Origin: Mesostigma viride
Taxonomy: Eukaryota; Streptophyta; Mesostigmatophyceae; Mesostigmatales; Mesostigmataceae
Reading direction: 5' to 3'
Assembly: GCA_009746045.1 (NCBI GenBank)
Contig: RPFO01000027.1
Coordinates: 5,884,884-5,948,883, forward strand
DNA length: 64,000 bases
Numbering within the stretch: the stretch's first letter is position 1; each line of letters begins with the position of its first letter. This document shows positions 1 to 10,382 of the stretch, piece by piece. The notes below the pieces were generated by a model. It had not been told where the DNA came from. It searched no databases and saw nothing but the letters and a program-made list of their open reading frames with translations. Position numbers and translations under genes: made by a program.

Positions 1-1269
1 CAGGGTGCCTGCTGTATGGAAAAGGGACATTCACACTGAGTTCCTTAAAATCCTCAAGGGCCTGGAGGGCCTGAGGTCAAGTCCAATAATCTGGAGGGAG
101 ACTCTCAACCGTTTCCTGAAGGAGCATTGCAACTTGAAGGTCTCTCCTGTAGACCCCTGTCTGTTTCTGGGGCAATGGGAAGGCCTACCAGTGTATGCTT
201 CGCTGCACGGGGACGACCTGCACCTGCTGGCTCCCACGTCGTGGCTTAAAGAGCTGATCTCCATCATTAAGTCCAAGTTTCCTCTGGGTAGGGAGCAGTG
301 GCAGGTGGAGAATGAGCCTCTGCTGTTTGTGGGCATGGAGGCCACACTGGTGAAGAAGGAGGGGGAGTGGCGTATGCTGCTGGTGGGGGGCAATGATTAT
401 CAAGAGACCCTCATTAGCAAGCTTCCTCCAGTCATCACACAGGCACTGTGTCCCATGGTGAGGGGCATGGTTGCTTGGGTGGCAGGCATTTCCAGGCCAG
501 ACCTTATGGTCATAGCCAGGTTGCCTGATGATATGCTGATGCAGGAGCTGGAGCAACGACTCGACGGCGCCGTCACCAAGATGCTGCGCAAGGCCCTTAA
601 CATCCCCTTTGGTTTGCACATTAGTAATGAGGATTTGTACGCTGATTTGCCCTATGTTTCCCACATTATTAGGCACAGGCGCCTGGGCCTAGCCGGGCAC
701 CTGGCCCGCACAGATCAGGTAGATACATCAGATAGACTAGCTGGCACCAAGCCCGCCCAGCCTGGGCGATATGTCCTCACCTGGCGTGCCCCCGGCCGCG
801 CGCGGCAGGGCCGCCACCCGTGGACTTTTCGTGATAGACTCGGCATGGACATGTGCTACACTAGACGTGACGGGCTCACCCCCGGGCAGCCTCCTGGTTT
901 GTCTGTAATATGGAGGCAGATGGTGCGCAAGGATAGATGGCAAGTAGTGATGAAGGAGACCACCCCCAAGCCTGTGGGGGCTCCGCGTGTGACCAAGTAT
1001 GGCATTCATAGCGATTCGGGCCGCGGTGCCCACACCCCTGTAACTAGGACCTAGATAGCTTATACCATCCATTCCATCCCATGTTCCCCTCCCACTGAGG
1101 ACTTATGCTCACGTGACGCAGTCACGTGTCTATTAATTAATTAATTAATGCTGATGGAGCTAGGGTCTGCCAAGGTGGCTGATCAGGTCAGGGCTTCATC
1201 TGGCATTCTGTTGTCTGCAGTGGATTTATCACAACCCATTTGCATGGAGCTGTATGTGGATAGCTCAAT
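1..1269 (+). pseudogene. Copia-like pol 3' fragment (RT to start of RNase H), split by a LINE
   Basis: The reading frame enters the window inside reverse transcriptase. Visible are the block LKGLEGLRSSPIIW (equivalent of copia LYGLKQAPRQW), SPVDPCLF and the catalytic-site block LHGDDLHLL (copia YVDD equivalent, here HGDD), then the region preceding RNase H (ISRPDLMVIARLPDD). The frame is broken at 541 by a LINE insertion and resumes at 1157 as the RNase H start (AVDLSQPICMELYVDSSM). It stops being copia-like at about 1269, where an intact relative in this window continues VDSSMDSRKVTDVRG. So the gene is truncated inside RNase H and lost its 3' end and LTR. The same truncated gene recurs at 60826-62088. 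Confidence 0.85.
542..1147 (+). mobile_element. 5'-truncated non-LTR retrotransposon (LINE) 3' end
   Basis: Inserted in the copia RT/RNase H coding region with an exact 9-bp target duplication ATGCTGATG (533-541 and 1148-1156). Its ORF (in frame with the host by chance, stop at 1052-1054) carries the C-terminal region typical of LINE proteins: MLRKALNIPFGLHISNEDLY, then RHRRLGLAGHLAR, a basic Pro/Gly stretch, and a tail with IWRQMVRKDRWQ. After the stop comes about 90 bp of 3' UTR with a perfect hairpin CACGTGAC-GCA-GTCACGTG (about 1111-1129), then a (TTAA)n tail. The 5' truncation, TSD and short-repeat tail are the signature of target-primed reverse transcription. The exact clade is not identified. 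Confidence 0.85.
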
Positions 1270-1460
1270 GCCACCGCAAGGGGAAAACGAGGGTCCTCGG
1301 GTTGCGGCAGGGGCAGGGGAACCCGGGGCAGAAAGGTGATCTCTACCTGTTCGAGGGGATTCATAAGTGTTTGCTCAATTTCATAAATTTTACTCAATTT
1401 TTCCACATGTGATTAAATCCTTATATTTGTCAATAAAGCAGGGGTCATCCAGCCTTCAGA
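1270..1460 (+). other. Junction segment between copia fragment and satellite
   Basis: Contains in one frame FEGIHKCLLNF (about 1350-1385), which matches EEGIHRCLLNF at the end of the minus-strand gene at 6598-8553. AATAAA occurs at about 1432. In both places the coding tail runs directly into the 173-bp satellite, in opposite orientations, so this is probably the broken 3' end of a second copy of that gene. Confidence 0.5.
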
Positions 1461-2498
1461 CCATGAAAATAGACCACCCACAAAAATTGGGCTCATTCTG
1501 AGCTCAAATGGTGACATGTGACAGCATACATGTGCAGTTTTTCGTCATTTTCCCCCTTTTCTGACATGAAACAAATATGAATAGTGAACAAATGAACTCA
1601 TATCAGGCTGGATTCTTGCAGGCAGCATTTATACCATGAAAATAGACCACCCACAAAAATTGGGCTCATTCTGAACTCAAATGGTGACATGTGACAGCAT
1701 ACATGTGCAGTTTTTCGTCATTTTCCCCCTTTTCTTACATGAAACAAATATGAACAGTGGACAAATGAACTCGTATCAGGCTGGGTTCTTGCAGGCAGCA
1801 TCTAGACCATGAAAATAGACCACCCACAAAAATTGGGCTCATTCTGAGCTCAAGAGGTGACATGTGACAGCATACATGTGCAGTTTTTCGTCATTTTCCC
1901 CCTTTTCTTACATGAAACAAATATGAACAGTAAACAAATGAACTCATATCAGGCTGGGTTCTTGCAGGCAGCATCTAGACCATGAAAATAGACCACCCAC
2001 AAAAATTGGGCTCATTCTGAGCTCAAATGGTGACATGTGACAGCATACATGTGCAGTTTTTCGTCATTTTCCCCCTTTTCTTACATGAAACAAATATGAA
2101 CAGTGAACAAATGAACTCATTTCAGGCTGGATTCTTGCAGGCAGCATCTAGACCATATAAATAGACCACCCACAAAAATTGGGCTCATTCTGAGCTCAAA
2201 TGGTGACACGTGACAGCATACATGTGCAGTTTTTCGTCATTTTCTCGGTTATCTTACATGAAACAAATATGAATATTGAACAAATGAACTCAGATCAGGC
2301 TGGAAACTTGTAAGCAGCATGTAGACCATCAAAATAGACTGTTTACAGCTCAAAAGGTGACAAATGAAAGGAAAACAATGCAGTTTGATGCCATTGCCAC
2401 TGTTCTCTTGAATAAAACATTTTTGTGCGACCAAATGAAATTCATGGGCATTCATTGACAATCCTCGAGGTTCGTGCAGTCTGAATTTCGTACAACGG
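1461..2498 (+). repeat. 173-bp tandem satellite, forward array
   Basis: Units start CCATGAAAATAGACCACCCA at 1461, 1634, 1807, 1980, 2153 and 2326, an exact 173-bp spacing. Units are near-identical except the last, which decays. The same satellite in reverse orientation fills 4580-6595. The length is close to a nucleosome repeat. Confidence 0.95.
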
Positions 2499-2507
2499 TA
2501 GTATGAA

Positions 2508-3595
2508 GTTCAGACTGGACGGGCAGTCTCGGGTCTTCGATGAATGAATTCCAGTGAATGCAAGATGAATTGCCGAGACCGACCTGTTAGCAAGGAAATT
2601 CGTCCTTTTCGTATGTTCAGACTGGACGGGCAGTCTCGGGGCTTCGATGAGTGAATTCCAGTGAATGCAAGATGAATTGCCGAGACCGACCTGTTAGCAA
2701 GGAAATTCAAGTCCTTTTCGTATGTTCAGACTGGACGGGCAGTCTCGGGGCTTCGATGAGTGAATTCCAGTGAATGCAAGATGAATTGCCGAGACCGACC
2801 TGTTAGCAAGGAAATTCAAGTCCTTTTCGTATGTTCAGACTGGACGGGCAGTCTCGGGGCTTCGATGAGTGAATTCCAGTGAATGCAAGATGAATTGCCG
2901 AGACCGACCTGTTAGCAAGGAAATTCAAGTCCTTTTCGTATGTTCAGACTGGACGGGCAGTCTCGGGGCTTCGATGAGTGAATTCCAGTGAATGCAAGAT
3001 GAATTGCCGAGACCGACCTGTTAGCAAGGAAATTCAAGTCCTTTTCGTATGTTCAGACTGGACGGGCAGTCTCGGGGCTTCGATGAGTGAATTCCAGTGA
3101 ATGCAAGATGAATTGCCGAGACCGACCTGTTAGCAAGGAAATTCAAGTCCTTTTCGTATGTTCAGACTGGACGGGCAGTCTCGGGGCTTCGATGAGTGAA
3201 TTCCAGTGAATGCAAGATGAATTGCCGAGACCGACCTGTTAGCAAGGAAATTCAAGTCCTTTTCGTATGTTCAGACTGGACGGGCAGTCTCGGGGCTTCG
3301 ATGAGTGAATTCCAGTGAATGCAAGATGAATTGCCGAGACCGACCTGTTAGCAAGGAAATTCAAGTCCTTTTCGTATGTTCAGACTGGACGGGCAGTCTC
3401 GGGGCTTCGATGAGTGAATTCCAGTGAATGCAAGATGAATTGCCGAGACCGACCTGTTAGCAAGGAAATTCAAGTCCTTTTCGTATGTTCAGACTGGACG
3501 GGCAGTCTCGGGGCTTCGATGAATGAATTCCAGTGAATGCAAGATGAATTGCCGAGACCGACCTGTTAGCAAGGAAATTCAAGTCCTTTTCGTAT
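2508..3595 (+). repeat. 109-bp tandem satellite, 10 units
   Basis: GTTCAGACTGGACGGGCAG starts at 2508, 2615, 2724, 2833, 2942, 3051, 3160, 3269, 3378 and 3487 (107 bp once, otherwise 109). Internal units are almost perfectly identical, implying recent homogenisation. Each unit carries GTCTCGG and CCGAGAC about 50 bp apart, so it can fold into a weak hairpin. Confidence 0.95.
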
Positions 3596-3651
3596 GTGCG
3601 CGAAACATGAGGGGTGGGAAAACGGAATAAGCACAGAAAACGGAATCAGCG

Positions 3652-3942
3652 ATGGCGGAGAAGACGGCGATGGCACTTTTCAAATCGCATGTCATGGACG
3701 TGCACGAGCCGGAATGGTTGGTGGGGACCCCGGTATGCAAGATATTTTCAGGCCCAAACTCAGGGGAGAAGCGGTATCATGCCCATGTGACGGCGTTTAA
3801 TAAGGAGCACAACATGGTCCATGTGCTCTACACAGACGGGGACGATGAAATAGTAGGGTTAGATGAGGTGCGAGCTGCGCTTTGCGCATGCCCAGGTGTA
3901 GAGTTACCCAATCTGCCACCCGACTCGACTGCGCGAGGTTAG
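3652..3942 (+). CDS. Small ORF with Tudor-like domain
   Basis: A 96-aa intronless ORF between two satellite blocks. Residues about 24-72 read like a Tudor-type chromatin reader fold: VGTPVCKIF, then RYHAHVTAFN, then HVLYTDGDDEIVGLDEV. The aromatic and acidic YTDGDDE stretch is typical of Tudor/DDT-associated Tudor domains that bind methylated histone or DNA-associated proteins. No other domain is visible and the ORF ends soon after the domain, so it is either a small gene, an exon, or a captured gene fragment carried by the repeat block. ATG at 3652 is preceded by AGCG. Assignment rests on pattern only. Confidence 0.4.
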   Translation: MAEKTAMALFKSHVMDVHEPEWLVGTPVCKIFSGPNSGEKRYHAHVTAFNKEHNMVHVLYTDGDDEIVGLDEVRAALCACPGVELPNLPPDSTARG

Positions 3943-4375
3943 GCGGAGATAGTAGAGTGCGTTCGGATCGAAGCAGGTCGCACACCGGGGCACGGCTAGC
4001 AAGCAAGCGAAGGCGACCCCGCGCCACAAGCGCCGCCCTCCCCACATAATTGATGACTCAGACTCAGACTAGCCTTATTGATGTGAGTTTAAATTTTTCA
4101 GTTTTAGATCCCAGCGTGCAACATACAGGGATGAAAAGCACTTTAACATGTATTATTGTGCTCTGCGACTCCCCAATAGGAGCGCGTGTTTTATCAATGA
4201 ATTATTTAATTAATAATTTTTTCAGTTGGAAATGACGTCAAAACTGGGCTGAGTTTAAATGTTACTTATATATATATATTAAAAATATAATTACTTACAG
4301 CAGAGTGATATATATACTGTCCTGAGCCAGTAGACATCGCGCCTTACGCGGATCCGCGCTTTTTACGTTTCAGTT
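3943..4375. other. Intergenic DNA with LINE-like 3' tail
   Basis: No gene seen. 4158-4222 has a GCTC..CTCCCCAATAGGAGC hairpin-like segment followed by TTAA-rich sequence, resembling the hairpin plus (TTAA)n tail of the LINE at 542-1147 and the similar tail at 28333-28392. An AT dinucleotide run lies at 4267-4280. Confidence 0.4.
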
Positions 4376-4578
4376 CAGACAACTGGTCTCAGACATGCAC
4401 GGGGCTCGGCGTGCCATGCTTCCACGTTTGTTGTCTCTTTTCAGACAACTGGTCTCAGACATGCACGGGGCTCGGCGTGCCATGCTGCCACGTTTGTTGT
4501 CTCTTTTCAGACAACTGGTCTCAGACATGCACGGGGCTCAGCGTGCCAATGCTTCAGTCCACGTTTGTTGTCTCTTTT
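4376..4578 (+). repeat. 66-bp tandem repeat, 3 units
   Basis: CAGACAACTGGTCTCAGACA starts at 4376, 4442 and 4508. The third unit is slightly longer and leads into the inverted 173-bp satellite. Confidence 0.9.
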
Positions 4579-4579
4579 C

Positions 4580-6595
4580 ATATACTGTCACATGTCACCA
4601 TTTGAGCTCAGATCGAATGAGCCCAATTTTTGTAGGTGGTCTAGTATTATGGTTTAAATGTTGCTTGCAAGAATCCAGCTTGATATGAGTTCATTTGGTC
4701 ATGATTCCTATTTGTTTCATGTAAGAAACCGGTGCAAATGGCGTAAAACTGCATATTCATACTGTCACATGTCACCATTTGAGCTCATAATGAGCCCAAT
4801 TTTTGTAGGTGGTGTAGTATTATGGTTTAAATGTTGCTTGCAAGAATCCAGCTGGATATGAGTTCATTGGTTCATGATTCCTATTTGTTTCATGTAAGAA
4901 ACCGGTGCAAATGACAAAAGGTTGCATATTTACACTGTCACATGTCACCATTTGAGCTCATAATGAGCCCAATTTTTGTAGGTGGTCTAGTATTATGGTT
5001 TAAATGTAGCTTGCAAGAATCCAGCTCGATATGAGCTCATTTGGTCATGATTCCTATTTATTTCGTGTAAGAAAACGATGAAAATGGCGTAAAACTGCAT
5101 ATTTATACTGTCACATGTCACCATTTGAGCTCATAATGAGCCCAATTTTTGTAGGTGGTGTAGTATTATGGTTTAAATGTTGCTTGCAAGAATCCTGGCA
5201 GCTCGATATGAGTTCATTTGGTCATGATTCCTATTTGTTTCATGTAAGAAACCGGTGCAAATGACGAAAAGCTGCATATTTACACTGTCACATGTCACCA
5301 TTTGAGCTCAGAATGAGCCCAATTTTTGTGGGTGGTCTATTTTCATGGTCTAGATGCTGCTTGCAAGAATCCAGCCTGAAATGAGTTCATTTGTTCACTA
5401 TTCATATTTGTTTCATGTCAGAAAAGGGGGAAAATGACGAAAAACTGCACATGTATGCTGTCACATGTCACCATTTGAGCTCATAATGAGCCCAATTTTT
5501 GAGGGTGGTCTATTTTCATGGTATAAATGCTGCCTGCAAGAATCCAGCCTGATATGAGTTCATTTGTTCACTATTCATATTTGTTTCATGTCAGAAAAGG
5601 GGGAAAATGACGAAAAACTGCACATGTATGCTGTCACATGTCACCATTTGAGCTCAGAATGAGCCCAATTTTTGTGGGTGGTCTATTTTCATGGTCTACA
5701 TGCTGCCTGCAAGAATCCAGCCTGAAATGAGTTCATTTGTCCACTATTCATATTTGTTTCATGTAAGAAAAGGGGGAAAATGACGAAAAACTGCACATGT
5801 ATGCTGTCACATGTCACCATTTGAGCTCAGAATGAGCCCAATTTTTGTGGGTGGTCTATTTTCATGGTATAGATGCTGCCTGCAAGAATCCAGCCTGAAA
5901 TGAGTTCATTTGTCCACTATTCATATTTGTTTCATGTAAGAAAAGGGGGAAAATGACGAAAAACTGCACATGTATGCTGTCACATGTCACCATTTGAGCT
6001 CAGAATGAGCCCAATTTTTGTGGGTGGTCTATTTTCATGGTCTACATGCTGCCTGCAAGAATCCAGCCTGAAATGAGTTCATTTGTCCACTATTCATATT
6101 TGTTTCATGTCAGAAAAGGGGGAAAATGACGAAAAACTGCACATGTATGCTGTCACATGTCACCATTTGAGCTCATAATGAGCCCAATTTTTGTGGGTGG
6201 TCTATTTTCATGGTCTAGATGCTGCCTGCAAGAATCCAGCCTGAAATGAGTTCATTTGTCCACTATTCATATTTGTTTCATGTAAGAAAAGGGGGAAAAT
6301 GACGAAAAACTGCACATGTATGCTGTCACATGTCACCATTTGAGCTCAGAATGAGCCCAATTTTTGTGGGTGGTCTATTTTCATGGTCTACATGCTGCCT
6401 GCAAGAATCCAGCCTGAAATGAGTTCATTTGTCCACTATTCATATTTGTTTCATGTAAGTAAAGGGGGGAAATGACGAAAAACTGCACATGTATGCTGTC
6501 ACATGTCACCATTTGAGCTCAGAATGAGCCCAATTTTCGTGGGTGGTCTATTTTCATGGTCTACATGCTGCCTGCAACAGTCCAGCTTTAGGTAC
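4580..6595 (-). repeat. 173-bp satellite, inverted array, 12 units
   Basis: TGTCACCATTTGAGCTCA occurs at 4593, 4770, 4943, 5116, 5293, 5466, 5639, 5812, 5985, 6158, 6331 and 6504. Spacing is 173, with three of 177. It is the reverse complement of the array at 1461-2498. Divergent units (GTAGGTGGT, CCGGTGCAAA variants) lie on the left and homogeneous ones on the right, as expected for an array homogenised on one side. Confidence 0.95.
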
Positions 6596-6597
6596 CC

Positions 6598-8553
6598 TCA
6601 GATCTGAAAGATTTTTTTTTTACTCATTTGAAGACTTGTGAAATTGAGCAAACACCTATGAATCCCCTCTTCCCAGTAAGCCCCGCGATCCACCGCGAAC
6701 CAAGGACCCGCTTGAAACACCAGAGGAGCGGGTAGGTGCGTGCCCGGGGGCACCTGAAAAGCCGGAGGTCCCTCGAATGTCACACACAGCTTCTCCGTGC
6801 GAAGTCCTGGCCCACCATGTCTCACCGCTCTGCCCGGTACCGGTCGTATGAAGTCCCCCAATGACCACTCCTCGTGACCAGGAGCTCTGGAAGCCGCATC
6901 ATAGCCCACTGAGGTGGCCGCAGAATGATCGCCTTGACGACCGTGCTGGACCATCAGGCGCTGTATCAGGTCCTGTCCTGATTGTACCGCAGCTACGAGC
7001 GCTTCCAGGCGCATCACGGGCTCCGCTGGTACCAGAATGTCCGTTCCGCTGGGGCCCTCCGCGCCCCGAGGTGGAGTCTCTGCCATGGTGCGTCGGCACG
7101 GTTCCTCCGCAGAAGGGTGCGAGGGTCGGCCCGACGAAGTGGGCCGGGTGTGACCCTCCGCAGGACGTGGCATTGATGAGCCGGCTGGTGCGGGCCGGGG
7201 ACGTGGTTCCAGGGAGACCAAGAAGGTAGGCTCCGGTGGTTCCAAGGAGACAAGGAAGGTAGGCTCCTCTTGGCCCACATCCGTCGGAGGACCCACGGGG
7301 GCCGCAACCGGGGCTCGCCCCCGGCCGGCTGTTCTGTCCTAGTCGGAACTGCTCCCGTCGTATCCGACCGCGGTCGCCTAGACTCTCGCTCCAATTCCAC
7401 CGCCGACCCCCACGTGCGCTCCCAGTGCCGATCAACCGGGCGACGAGGTGGTGGTGACGCGCGGCGAGCAGGACGTACCTCCGTTCCAGAGTCCGAACGG
7501 GAACGCGAGCGCGATGACGGTGAAGGCGAGCGCCGACGTGCAGGCCGGTCTGGAGCACGCCGAGAAGCTGGTTGGCTGTCCCCGCCCCAACCCGTGGACC
7601 GCGGGCGAGACCCTCGCCCAGAGGGGCGCCCCCAGCCCAGCGCCGGCGGTGGCGCCTCGAAACGCGTCACAGGACGATGTCCTGCGCCGCCCTCCAAGGA
7701 ACCCCCAGAAGGTGGATCCCTTGAAGGAGGACGAGGAAGAGGGCGGGGAGGGTAGTCATCAGAATCGGAGTCGTCACCCTCGCTCCCATCATCCTGGTCC
7801 TCGTCGTCCATCGCCACGATGCGATCCAGGGCCTGCCGTAACGAGTACTGACCCGCGCGCATACACTTCTCGCCCCGCAACGCCCCTTCAAACGGGAGGT
7901 ATCGAGGGAAGTAGTTCTCCAGATGCTTCCGCACCTCGGGCGGAATTAGGAGGAGCAACAGCCGTGGAAATACCAGACCTGCATCTAGCGTGTTCACGCA
8001 CGCATGACACAGACACCCCTGCTCATGGGTTTCCCAGTCGATACCGACCACCACGCCGTCGCGCTCGGCGGTGCGGGTCTCGATCTTGAACCCCACATTT
8101 CTCCGCACGAACCATCGAAAATCCTCCAGCTTAGCGGGGCCGACCCGCGCCAGAATGGAATCGGCGCGGAGATCTGACGGCATCTGGTTACGGCGCCGAC
8201 GACGCCGCTCCACCAAGTCACCCGCCCGACCATAGTCGCGCACGAACACTCGGGGGTTGAATGTCTCCTCATTCAGCTCCTTCACTATCTGCAGCGCTCG
8301 CGCGTCCGGAGCTTCGGGTCTGGACGACGTCTCGCGCCGGCCACCACCTCCCGAGCCCCCGGCCCTTAAAGCACCCCCTCGGACTGCAGGCTCTCCGCGA
8401 GCTGTCTGCATCCTGTCATCCTGTTCTGGTAGAGGGGCCTCCGGGTAATCTGTCGTGTCCATGGCCACCAGATCTTCCTCACTCGACTCCCCGTCTACTA
8501 CCCGGATTCCTGCCTCTACGGCCTCCGCGGCGCGGGCAGAAGTCTGGAGTTAC
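6598..8553 (-). pseudogene. Unidentified SR/Pro-rich protein gene, frame broken
   Basis: Not recognised. On the minus strand the frame opens at about 8553 without an ATG. The first ATG is at 8468 (MAMDTTDYPEA), but upstream codons still read protein-like (acidic DGESSEEDLVA). Residues about 60-200 look globular (FNPRVFVRDYGRAGDL, FRWFVRRNVGFKIETRT, a Cys pair in GCLCHAC, LLLLLIPPEVRKHLENYF). An acidic stretch and a long Arg/Ser/Pro-rich tail follow. At about 7296 the natural continuation shifts frame (GPPTDVGQEEPTFLVSLEP, with an internal 11-residue duplication) and ends in EEGIHRCLLNF and a stop at 6598. It could be a gag-like protein of an unknown retroelement: the 5' junction (AGTTACGTTAA at 8550-8560) resembles an LTR edge. 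Function unknown. Confidence 0.45.
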
Positions 8554-8655
8554 GTTAAATAGTGCCGGAACCTTTTGCCCACTGAGGCAAATCGGGCCGG
8601 AACACTATTTTGCCCGGAATAACCACTTCCGAGCACCCAAGTTAATTCGGCCGAT

Positions 8656-9714
8656 ACACCGCGCACGCAAGGGGCCAGTGCAAGCACATGTACATACACC
8701 ATGCACGCAAGGGCCGGCATGCACAGAAACGTACATACACCGCGCACGCAAGGGGCTGCTGCACACACACGTACACACACCATGCACGCACGGGGCGGCT
8801 GCACACACACGTACATCCACTGCGCACGCACGGGGCCGGCGACTGCACACACATGTACATAAACCATGCACGCAAGGGGCGGCTGCACACACATGTACAT
8901 CCACCGCGCACGCAAGGGGCGAGTGCAAACACATGTACATACACCGCGCACGCAAGGACAAGGATGCACACACATGTACATACACCGCGCACGCAAGGGG
9001 CGGCTGCACACGCACGTACATACACCGCGCACGCAAGGGGCGGCTGCACACACACGTACATACACCGCGCACGCACGGGGCCAGTGCAAGCACATGTACA
9101 TACACCATGCACGCAAGGGGCGGCTGCACACACATGTACATACACCGCGCACGCAAGGGGCGAGTGCAAACACATGTACATACACCGCGCACGCAAGGGG
9201 CAACTGCCCGCACATGTACATCCACCGCGCACGCAAGGGGCGGCTGCACACACATGTACACACACCATGCACGCAAGGACAAGGATGCACACACATGTAC
9301 ACACACCATGCACGCAAGGGGCGGCTGCACACACACGTACACACACCGCGCACGCAAGGGGCGAGTGCAAACACATGTACATACACCATGCACGCAAGGA
9401 CAAGGATGCACACACATGTACACACACCATGCACGCAAGGGGCGGCTGCACACACACGTACATACACAATGCACGGTTGGGGCGACGGCACTCACATGTA
9501 CATACACCATGCACGCAAGGACAAGGATGCACACACATGTACATACACCGCGCACGCAAGGGGCGGCTGCACACACACGTACATACACCGCGCACGCAAG
9601 GGGCGAGTGCGCACACACGTACATCCACCGCGCACGCAAGGGGCGGCTGCACACACACGTACATACACCGCGCACGCAATGGGCGAGTGCAAACACATGT
9701 ACATACACCGCGCA
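8656..9714. repeat. 40-bp minisatellite
   Basis: About 26 units of a 40-bp motif such as CGCGCACGCAAGGGGCGGCT followed by GCACACACATGTACATACAC. Variants alternate GCGAGTGCAAACACATG, GACAAGGATGCACACA and CCAGTGCAAGCACATG. The unit has almost no stop codons and is not a multiple of 3, so ORFs up to about 500 codons are open in several frames on both strands. These are not genes. It continues after element 1 at 23379-23547. Confidence 0.95.
9710..9714. repeat. Target-site duplication of element 1 (left), GCGCA
   Basis: GCGCA here and at 23379-23383 flank the two LTRs exactly. Removing the element restores an uninterrupted 40-bp minisatellite unit. Confidence 0.9.
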
Positions 9715-10358
9715 AGTTAGCATATTGGTGATGCAATATGCTAAGCATATCATACTTGAAGTGGCCTTTCCAACGCCGTGCTAGACGCCTCATTTGGACA
9801 AGGAACTTGAGAGTTATCAAGTCCCGAAGTAATGCCGCCGGACGCTACAGCAGTACCAGGACTAAGGACACGTGAGGGACAGGGCACGTGGCAGTGTTGG
9901 GTGAACCATCACAAGTTACGTGTCACAGGACCGACTGTCACTAGGAGGTACTGTGGTCAATATTGGTTGATGGTACCAAGAATGTCACTGGACTTCAGGA
10001 CTGGCAGTCCTGCAGGCCTGGGATGGACGGGTACTTGTCATGACGGATAAATCCAGAGCGTTACTGTCATTCATGGAAGGACAGACGTCCTGGATTGATG
10101 CAACCAAGGAAATTGACAGTGGCGGACCTGCCAAGGCGTGCAAGGCCTGGCAGCAATGGTGAGACCTAGAAAGGCTCGGACACAGCAGTGGCCAAGCGTC
10201 TTTTCCCAACACCGTCCGTGGGTGCTGCCGCCTCAGGCTAGTGACCACAGGGTAGTGAGGCAACTGTGGTAAAGGTTAAAAGCCGCTGGTTGAAACCATG
10301 GCTCCATTCATCACATCTTGGGAAGACCAGAAACTCACTGATCCGCGTTCATCTAAAT
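9715..10358 (+). repeat. Element 1 5' LTR
   Basis: Starts AGTTAGC and ends CTAAAT, not the usual TG..CA. The first 30 bp fold into a perfect hairpin, TTAGCATATTG / CAATATGCTAA (9718-9745). Downstream box CTTTCCAACG..ACGCCTCATTTGG (about 9767-9800) is shared with the LTR of element 2. The LTR carries the promoter and polyadenylation functions by family knowledge; no TATA box is obvious. Confidence 0.9.
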
Positions 10359-10376
10359 CGTATTACAGTCTGGTCG
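10359..10376 (+). other. Probable primer-binding site region
   Basis: CGTATTACAGTCTGG directly follows the LTR. Element 2 has CGTATTACAATCTTC and element 3 CAAATTACAACCAGTC at the same place, so ATTACA just after the LTR is conserved. The priming tRNA is not identified. Confidence 0.45.
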
Positions 10377-10382
10377 ACGGAT

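Noticed and set aside
2508-3595. CRISPR-like regular array
   Set aside because: Whole 109-bp units are identical with no variable spacers; eukaryotic satellite.
7270-8089. Plus-strand ORFs of 161 and 213 codons
   Set aside because: GC-rich shadows of the minus-strand gene.
8261-9820. Long ORFs (300-507 codons) on both strands with His/Thr/Cys-rich repeats
   Set aside because: Produced by the stop-poor 40-bp minisatellite; similar open frames in five frames, no start context, no domain.
9832-10263. 72- and 92-codon ORFs repeated at 22852-23283
   Set aside because: They lie inside the two LTRs and are duplicated with them; no protein character.
9715-10358. Helitron end (hairpin near terminus)
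   Set aside because: The segment occurs twice as direct repeats flanking gag-pol with a 5-bp duplication, so it is an LTR.
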